Below are positions 1 through 3,967 of a DNA stretch of 6,620 bases, piece by piece. Position numbers and translations under genes: made by a program. The stretch's first letter is position 1. Every line of letters begins with the position of its first letter. Below the pieces are notes generated by a model. The model was not told where the DNA came from and made no database searches. It saw only the letters and a program-made list of their open reading frames with translations. The DNA is from UBA2177 sp964452735 (GTDB taxonomy: Bacteria > Patescibacteriota > Dojkabacteria > SC72): positions 1 through 6,620 of the forward strand of contig CAYVNA010000024.1 in NCBI GenBank assembly GCA_964452735.1, read 5' to 3'.

Positions 1-53
1 CGACAACCTTTGGTTCCGCAAACCAATGCTCTATCCAATTGAGCTACAGGTAC
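1..53 (-). tRNA. tRNA-Arg (anticodon GCG), 3' part beyond window edge
   Basis: Read on the minus strand from 53, the sequence folds as a tRNA: 5' acceptor strand GTACCTG, then TA, D-stem GCTC/GAGC with a nine-base GG-containing D-loop, anticodon stem TTGGT/ACCAA around loop TTGCGGA, and a five-base variable loop (AGGTT). The window ends at the first bases of the T-stem. The loop gives anticodon GCG, which reads arginine CGC and CGU. A20 in the D-loop and C35 are known arginine identity elements, and G36-G37 suits m1G37 modification by TrmD. The gene begins 21 bp after the stop codon of the MBL gene on the same strand. No convincing promoter fits between them, so it is probably cut from the competence transcript. 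The T-arm, 3' acceptor strand and any encoded CCA cannot be seen. Confidence 0.9.
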
Positions 54-74
54 AGTATATATATGGAGATTCTA

Positions 75-875
75 TCACAAATGATCGAACTTGATCACGA
101 TGTCGCCTTCCTCATATGAAAGAAAATATTGTACATTGAGATCCTGGAACTTTTCGAGGGTTTCATGATGAGGGTGTCCAAATTTGTTCTTTCTGCCACA
201 TGAACATATTGCGAATCTCGGATTTATATTTTTGAGAAACATCTCCGAGGAAGAGGTTCTGGAGCAGTGATGCCCTGCTTTCAGAATATCAACAGGGTTC
301 ACTGTATTATTTTTGATCATTTCCTCTTCTACTTCTTCTTCGGCATCACCCATAAGGAGGATTTTCGCATGTTGAACTGACAGGAGGATAACGATAGATT
401 CATTGTTAATATTGCTTTTCTGTGGGAGGTTGTCTTCAAATGGGTAGAGGACTTCCATTCTGATATCTCCGTATTCGATTGTATCCCCCACTACAACGTT
501 CGCTATCTTGCTTTCATATTTCGCTAACATATACTGGTAGCCCATATGCGAGGAGGTTATTTTGTTTATGAGTATTTTCTCAATCTCATATTCTTTGAGG
601 ACGTTTAACAATCCTTTAATGTGATCGTCATGTGGATGGGTAAGGATCAATAGCTCAATCTTCTTATCATACAGTGGCATTCTCTCGGCCAGTTTATATA
701 GGATCGTATCATCTGGTCCTCCATCTACCAAAATCTGTATGTTTCCTTCTTGTATGAGAATAGCGTCTCCTTGCCCGACATCAAAGAATATTACTTCTAG
801 ATAATTCCTACCCATAGGGAAAAGCAAAAAGGATGCGACTATGATAGAAATACAGTCAGGGATATTAGATTGCAT
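75..875 (-). CDS. ComEC C-terminal-type MBL-fold hydrolase, encoded separately
   Basis: This is the metallo-beta-lactamase domain that normally ends ComEC/Rec2, here as its own gene. Numbered from an in-frame ATG at 917, the protein shows FDVGQGDAILI (45-55), LVDGG (63-67), the metal motif HPHDDH (94-99), NNESIV (171-176), MGDAEEE (189-195), HHCS (216-219, usually HHGS) and GHPH (247-250). A hydrophobic segment at about 20-36 would be the last ComEC membrane helix, so the enzyme is likely anchored with its catalytic domain outside. In full-length ComEC this domain is thought to degrade or process the non-transported DNA strand. I chose the ATG at 873-875 (266 aa) because AGGA lies five bases upstream; the ATG at 915-917 (280 aa, overlapping comEC by 35 bp) has no Shine-Dalgarno sequence. 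It is the last protein gene of the operon and ends with TGA. Confidence 0.88.
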   Translation of the reverse strand: MQSNIPDCISIIVASFLLFPMGRNYLEVIFFDVGQGDAILIQEGNIQILVDGGPDDTILYKLAERMPLYDKKIELLILTHPHDDHIKGLLNVLKEYEIEKILINKITSSHMGYQYMLAKYESKIANVVVGDTIEYGDIRMEVLYPFEDNLPQKSNINNESIVILLSVQHAKILLMGDAEEEVEEEMIKNNTVNPVDILKAGHHCSRTSSSEMFLKNINPRFAICSCGRKNKFGHPHHETLEKFQDLNVQYFLSYEEGDIVIKFDHL

Positions 876-880
876 TATAT

Positions 881-884
881 TCCT
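881..884 (-). promoter_or_regulatory. Shine-Dalgarno AGGA for the MBL gene, overlapping the comEC stop codon
   Basis: On the minus strand AGGA lies five bases before the ATG at 873-875 and shares bases with the TAG stop of comEC (885-883). Ribosomes ending comEC could restart directly, giving linked amounts of the channel and the MBL protein. It is the only clear Shine-Dalgarno sequence at any of the starts in this window, and it decides the start of the MBL gene. Confidence 0.6.
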
Positions 885-2532
885 AGCCTTCTCTAAGATA
901 ATAGTTATATTTTTCATTTTGTATTGGATAAAGGTATGTTATTAGCAGAATTGTAATGGAAGCTATAAAAAAAGAGATTGCAGAAGCAAGTCCTTTGCCT
1001 ATTTCCCAGTTACCAAAACCTAATTCTCCTATGAGATTCACTATATATTCAAAATATTTCAGTTGTACATATACTATAGCGTAGAAGAATCTGTTCTCTG
1101 TTATGATACCGAGGAAGCCCCAGAGCATACTCCCCTCGATGACTGGTAGTATGAGAACATTTGCAGGTACTGCCCAAATGGAGAAAGTTTGAAAGGTTAT
1201 TAAAGAGATCGGTAGTGTAGATATCGTACAACTCATCGTTGGAAATACGTATTCTTCAAGTATCTTTCCTTTTCTTGATACCTTTTTCTTCAAATATTCT
1301 AATACTGGAGATAGATACACCAATCCTAAGGTCGCAGAGATAGAGAGTAGAAATCCAACATCATAAACTATTGATGGATTCAGAAAAACAAAAATAGCAA
1401 CAGTCAACGGAATTGATATATGAATAGTATTATTTCTTCCGTGCAGTAGAGCCCAAAGAGAGAAGGTACTCATTATACAGGCTCTAACTATTGATGCCGA
1501 AAGCCCAGATAGTAGTGCAAACATCCATATTACTATAATGCCCAAAATTATACGCACCTTTTTATTCAGAAACAGGAAGATCTTGTTAATGCATACTACT
1601 AATATTGTTATATTGTATCCTGATGCTGCAACTATGTGACTAACCCCCGCAATTCTAACATATTCCTCAAACTCTTTGCTAAAGAGCCTTTTCTCACCAA
1701 ACAGGATACCAGCCAACAAAGAGGACTGAGGAGTACTGAGTACTGAGTCAATCCTTTTTATCAAAGCGTTCTTTAGATCAACTAGTTTATTTCTAATATA
1801 TAGACCTTCTCTTTCCTCCTTAATCTCCATACATTCATATACTGGATATTCCATAACTAGATATATTCCTTTATTTCTTAAATATCCTTTATAATCAAAA
1901 TCTTCAAAGTTTTCTGGTATCTCTACTCGTCCAGAAAATTTACACACTTCACCAAGAGTGAAATCTCTATAATTATCAACTTTTAGGAGCAATTTCATCT
2001 CTTTTAAAGAACTTTCATCAGGATGATATGTTAGGTCCTCTAGTACGGAGACTTGGAGATTGGTTCCGGTATGTTTAGCCTCCTGCTCCTCAGAGACATA
2101 CCCCAAAAACTTAGATTCCGGGCCTGTGAAACCTCCAACTATTTTAGAGCTCTTCTCCTGTGTAAAAAATAACAGGCTCACTCTAGCAACTCCTAATATT
2201 GTTATGAAGACGATCATTAAGGATCGTATACAAATCTTCTTATCGAGAGATTCTAGATCCTCTACAGCGATTTTCGAACGATTCTTTTCCTTAATGTTTC
2301 TCAGCTTCCCCCTTCTTAGAAAAATGACGTGTAAAACAGAAGCTAGGAGGGCAGTGAATCCTATAGCGTACCCAGTTTCTATGTTTCTCAAAAGAAATAG
2401 ATAAAAAGAAGATATCCCTATGTATGAAATTGAATAAAAGATGATATTGTAATCAAAAATAAAAAGACTAAGTGCCTTTAATCTCTTAGCCATCTTAGAA
2501 TAGCCTACCCTAATAACTGAATGAAGATTCAT
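883..2532 (-). CDS. comEC: ComEC/Rec2 DNA-uptake channel, N-terminal and competence domains only
   Basis: Polytopic inner-membrane protein (549 aa) expected to carry one DNA strand across the cytoplasmic membrane during transformation. Three N-terminal membrane helices (about 26-48, 52-73, 102-124) precede an extracytoplasmic OB-fold domain (about 133-240), which carries the typical FDYKGYLRNKGIY near its end. The competence domain follows, with LLAGILFGEKRLFS (272-285), GVSHIVAASGYNIT (296-309), GLSASIVRA (343-351), DVGFLLSISATLGL (391-404) and a further set of helices to about 536. The protein stops before the MBL domain, which is the next gene. Together the two parts (about 815 aa) match the length of an ordinary full ComEC. 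Its ATG overlaps the comEA stop as ATGA and has no Shine-Dalgarno sequence, suggesting coupled translation; ATG 2493-2491 is a weaker alternative. The stop is TAG. Confidence 0.93.
   Translation of the reverse strand: MNLHSVIRVGYSKMAKRLKALSLFIFDYNIIFYSISYIGISSFYLFLLRNIETGYAIGFTALLASVLHVIFLRRGKLRNIKEKNRSKIAVEDLESLDKKICIRSLMIVFITILGVARVSLLFFTQEKSSKIVGGFTGPESKFLGYVSEEQEAKHTGTNLQVSVLEDLTYHPDESSLKEMKLLLKVDNYRDFTLGEVCKFSGRVEIPENFEDFDYKGYLRNKGIYLVMEYPVYECMEIKEEREGLYIRNKLVDLKNALIKRIDSVLSTPQSSLLAGILFGEKRLFSKEFEEYVRIAGVSHIVAASGYNITILVVCINKIFLFLNKKVRIILGIIVIWMFALLSGLSASIVRACIMSTFSLWALLHGRNNTIHISIPLTVAIFVFLNPSIVYDVGFLLSISATLGLVYLSPVLEYLKKKVSRKGKILEEYVFPTMSCTISTLPISLITFQTFSIWAVPANVLILPVIEGSMLWGFLGIITENRFFYAIVYVQLKYFEYIVNLIGELGFGNWEIGKGLASAISFFIASITILLITYLYPIQNEKYNYYLREG
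1731..1748. repeat. Short tandem repeat inside comEC, 7-bp unit GAGTACT
   Basis: Two full copies and four further bases of GAGTACT run head to tail, preceded by the related gaggactgag at 1721-1730. The tract lies in comEC codons for part of IDSVLSTPQSS, between the OB-fold and channel domains. Because the unit is not a multiple of three, gain or loss of one copy would shift the frame. The tract is short and may simply be chance. Confidence 0.5.
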
Positions 2533-3227
2533 ATGCAGATATCTGCCTTGAACTTGTTCAATGTAGCTTCTCCAATTCCACTTACATTTAACAAATCCTC
2601 GATTTTGCTATATGGTCTTCCCTCTATGATCTTCGTTGCCGTGGATTCCCCTACTCCGTTAAGCGTTATCAACTGTTCTTTTGTTGCACTATTTATATTA
2701 ATACAACTACTTGAAGAGGAAGTTCCTGTGGAGGATTCCTCCCCATATGGTTCAGTCGTAGGGAGTTCTGTAACTACATTGTTGTATTCCTCCACAACTT
2801 TACTCCCTTCCGCAGATATTGGAACTATTTGACAAACTAATTCATTTTCATAGGGGAAATATATTTTTTGCCCATTCACTAGTGACTGAGCCATATTTAT
2901 CTTCCTCGAAATAAACCTCGTTGCACTATCTTTTTTAAATCCTCCCGCCTTATTTACAGCATCTATTATCAATGATCCAGAATCCATACAATATACTCCA
3001 GGGTTAATTATTGCACCACTAACATCTACATATGTCGTGCAGCCTGATTCCTGTTCAATGTTCTTGTCTCTATTCTGATCTTCCTTAAGGACAATCTCTA
3101 GTCCCTCTTTCTCGATGGGCTTCTCTGCAGGAGATTTCAAAATGAAGTAACCAAGTAATAAGCCGGAGGAAAAAGAAGCTAGAGAAACTGCAATATAGTA
3201 ATAGATTTGTTTATTCTTTATCTCCAT
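2529..3227 (-). CDS. comEA: ComEA, membrane-anchored DNA receptor (SLBB + double HhH)
   Basis: Receptor for double-stranded DNA in natural transformation, delivering DNA to ComEC. Numbered from ATG 3227 (232 aa): a membrane helix at about 8-30 with little before it (N-in, rest outside); a charged spacer; an SLBB domain at about 64-127 beginning TTYVDVSGAIINPGVY; a Ser/Thr/Glu-rich flexible linker (about 140-174) with a run of serines; and a C-terminal helix-hairpin-helix pair (about 175-232) marked by ININSATKEQL, LNGVGESTA and VSGIGEATL. The GVGE and GIGE hairpins contact the DNA backbone in this family. Domain order and size match ComEA of Gram-positive-type cells. I preferred ATG 3225-3227 to the in-frame TTG at 3231-3233. 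It starts 34 bp after the cyclophilin stop, has no Shine-Dalgarno sequence, lies in a potential hairpin, and overlaps comEC by four bases. Confidence 0.93.
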   Translation of the reverse strand: MEIKNKQIYYYIAVSLASFSSGLLLGYFILKSPAEKPIEKEGLEIVLKEDQNRDKNIEQESGCTTYVDVSGAIINPGVYCMDSGSLIIDAVNKAGGFKKDSATRFISRKINMAQSLVNGQKIYFPYENELVCQIVPISAEGSKVVEEYNNVVTELPTTEPYGEESSTGTSSSSSCININSATKEQLITLNGVGESTATKIIEGRPYSKIEDLLNVSGIGEATLNKFKADICI

Positions 3228-3244
3228 ATACAAATGATATGGAG
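3222..3244 (-). promoter_or_regulatory. Inverted repeat enclosing the comEA start codon
   Basis: In the mRNA, CTCCATAT pairs perfectly with ATATGGAG across a seven-base loop (CATTTGT). The comEA ATG (3227-3225) is inside the 3' arm, so the folded form would hide the start codon. No U-run follows, so it is not an intrinsic terminator. A translational control role is inference; an 8-bp AT-rich stem could be chance. Confidence 0.4.
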
Positions 3245-3261
3245 GAGGAATTAAAAAATGA

Positions 3262-3924
3262 TTAACTTTCTAATATTTGAATGCTCTCTATCGTTACAGA
3301 GTTCAGAGGTTTATCATTAGCATCTACTTCGACCTTCTCTATTGAATCTACAACAGAAAATCCTTTTGTGACTTTCCCAAAGATCGTATAGTTTCCAGAA
3401 AGATTATTAAGATTACCTTCCTGTATATTTCCTGTCGTAATGAAGAATTGAGATCCATTAGTATTAGGTCCAGCATTTGCCATCCCTACTGTATATGGTT
3501 CATACTTACGAGTAGTTATCTCATCTGGAATTTGATATCCAGGACCTCCTGTCCCTGTACCACTAGGATCCCCTGTCTGAATGACAAAGTTTCTCACAAC
3601 TCTATGGAACGTTACCCCATCAAAGAACCTCTCCCCACTTAAGAATAGGAAACTGTTAACAGTTTGTGGTGTCTCCCCCTCAAAAAGATCTATTTCTATA
3701 TCTCCAGCAGATGTTTTTATAGTAGCCTTATAGTCTATACCTTCTTTGAGAACATTAGTGGGCTGGGAATAGGTTTTCTTATTATTAATAGGCATAATTG
3801 TATTGGAATTCAATAGCATTCCTTCCTTAGTTAAAATTAAACCGAAGACAGAAACAGCAAGCAAACCGAAAGCTAATAGCAATATTTTCTTATTATCTTT
3901 TATAGCGTCTGATGCTACACTCAT
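3262..3924 (-). CDS. Membrane-anchored cyclophilin-type peptidyl-prolyl cis-trans isomerase
   Basis: Catalyses cis-trans isomerisation of Xaa-Pro bonds, probably outside the membrane. From ATG 3924 the protein has 220 aa: a short N-terminus with KDNKK, one hydrophobic helix (about 13-32), a spacer, then a full cyclophilin domain (about 65-220). Active-site features are FHRVVRNFVIQTGD (the Arg of FHR and Phe/Gln of FVIQ are the usual catalytic and binding residues), the loop GTGTGGPGY, MANAGPNTNGSQFFIT and FGKVTKG. The position of human CypA Trp121 appears to be Asn (codon 3403-3405), a change that usually lowers cyclosporin binding without abolishing activity. An in-frame TTG at 3958-3960 is rejected as start because it forms part of the -35 box of the promoter. 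It is the first gene of the predicted comEA-comEC unit. Its substrates cannot be read from sequence; the neighbouring surface protein and competence proteins are candidates. Confidence 0.92.
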   Translation of the reverse strand: MSVASDAIKDNKKILLLAFGLLAVSVFGLILTKEGMLLNSNTIMPINNKKTYSQPTNVLKEGIDYKATIKTSAGDIEIDLFEGETPQTVNSFLFLSGERFFDGVTFHRVVRNFVIQTGDPSGTGTGGPGYQIPDEITTRKYEPYTVGMANAGPNTNGSQFFITTGNIQEGNLNNLSGNYTIFGKVTKGFSVVDSIEKVEVDANDKPLNSVTIESIQILES

Positions 3925-3931
3925 TGGATAT

Positions 3932-3960
3932 ACTATATACTTTAAAACAAATATTTTCAA
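3932..3960 (-). promoter_or_regulatory. Sigma70-type promoter for the cyclophilin-comEA-comEC unit
   Basis: Minus-strand TTGAAA (3960-3955), a 17-bp spacer and TATAGT (3937-3932) each match the consensus hexamers at five of six bases with ideal spacing. The cyclophilin ATG begins eight bases after the -10 box, so transcription would start at or within a base or two of the start codon. That gives a leaderless or nearly leaderless mRNA and fits the lack of a Shine-Dalgarno sequence. The -35 box starts seven bases after the upstream stop codon. The region is AT-rich, so chance matches are possible, but the spacing and placement are good. Confidence 0.68.
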
Positions 3961-3967
3961 TTATTAT

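Noticed and set aside
54..64. Alternating AT tract ATATATATACT (minus strand) as the -10 box of a dedicated tRNA promoter.
   Set aside because: The best -10 match abuts the mature tRNA 5' end, so transcription would start inside the tRNA. A TTGTGA at about the right distance does not rescue this.
75..107. TGATC/GATCA inverted repeat at the end of the MBL gene as a terminator.
   Set aside because: The stem is only five base pairs, lies within coding sequence and has no following T-run.
892..897. CTT AGA G near the end of comEC resembles a +1 frameshift site (compare Ty1 CTT AGG C), and +1 slippage here would fuse comEC to the MBL frame.
   Set aside because: The resemblance is partial and I know of no established bacterial case with this sequence. 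The AGGA plus ATG just downstream gives a simpler way to make the MBL protein.
2060..2404. Plus-strand open frames opposite comEC, comEA and the LamG gene.
   Set aside because: Their products show no domain or composition of a real protein and they lie fully inside well-supported minus-strand genes.
2529..2531. Possible TGA recoding, as in some candidate phyla.
   Set aside because: TGA ends comEA exactly at the expected end of the helix-hairpin-helix domain and also ends the MBL gene at a typical length, so it acts as a stop.
2535..2546. Perfect 12-bp palindrome GCAGATATCTGC at the end of comEA, just before the comEC start.
   Set aside because: It encodes the final comEA residues, has no loop or T-run for a terminator, and one such palindrome is not surprising; operator function has no support.
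3241..3320. On the plus strand, GGAGGAGG followed ten bases later by ATG opens a 20-codon frame (3258-3320).
   Set aside because: It lies opposite the comEA leader and the cyclophilin 3' end, has no plus-strand promoter I could see, and encodes a very short peptide with no recognisable features. The purine run is best explained as the complement of the intergenic TCCTCCTCC.
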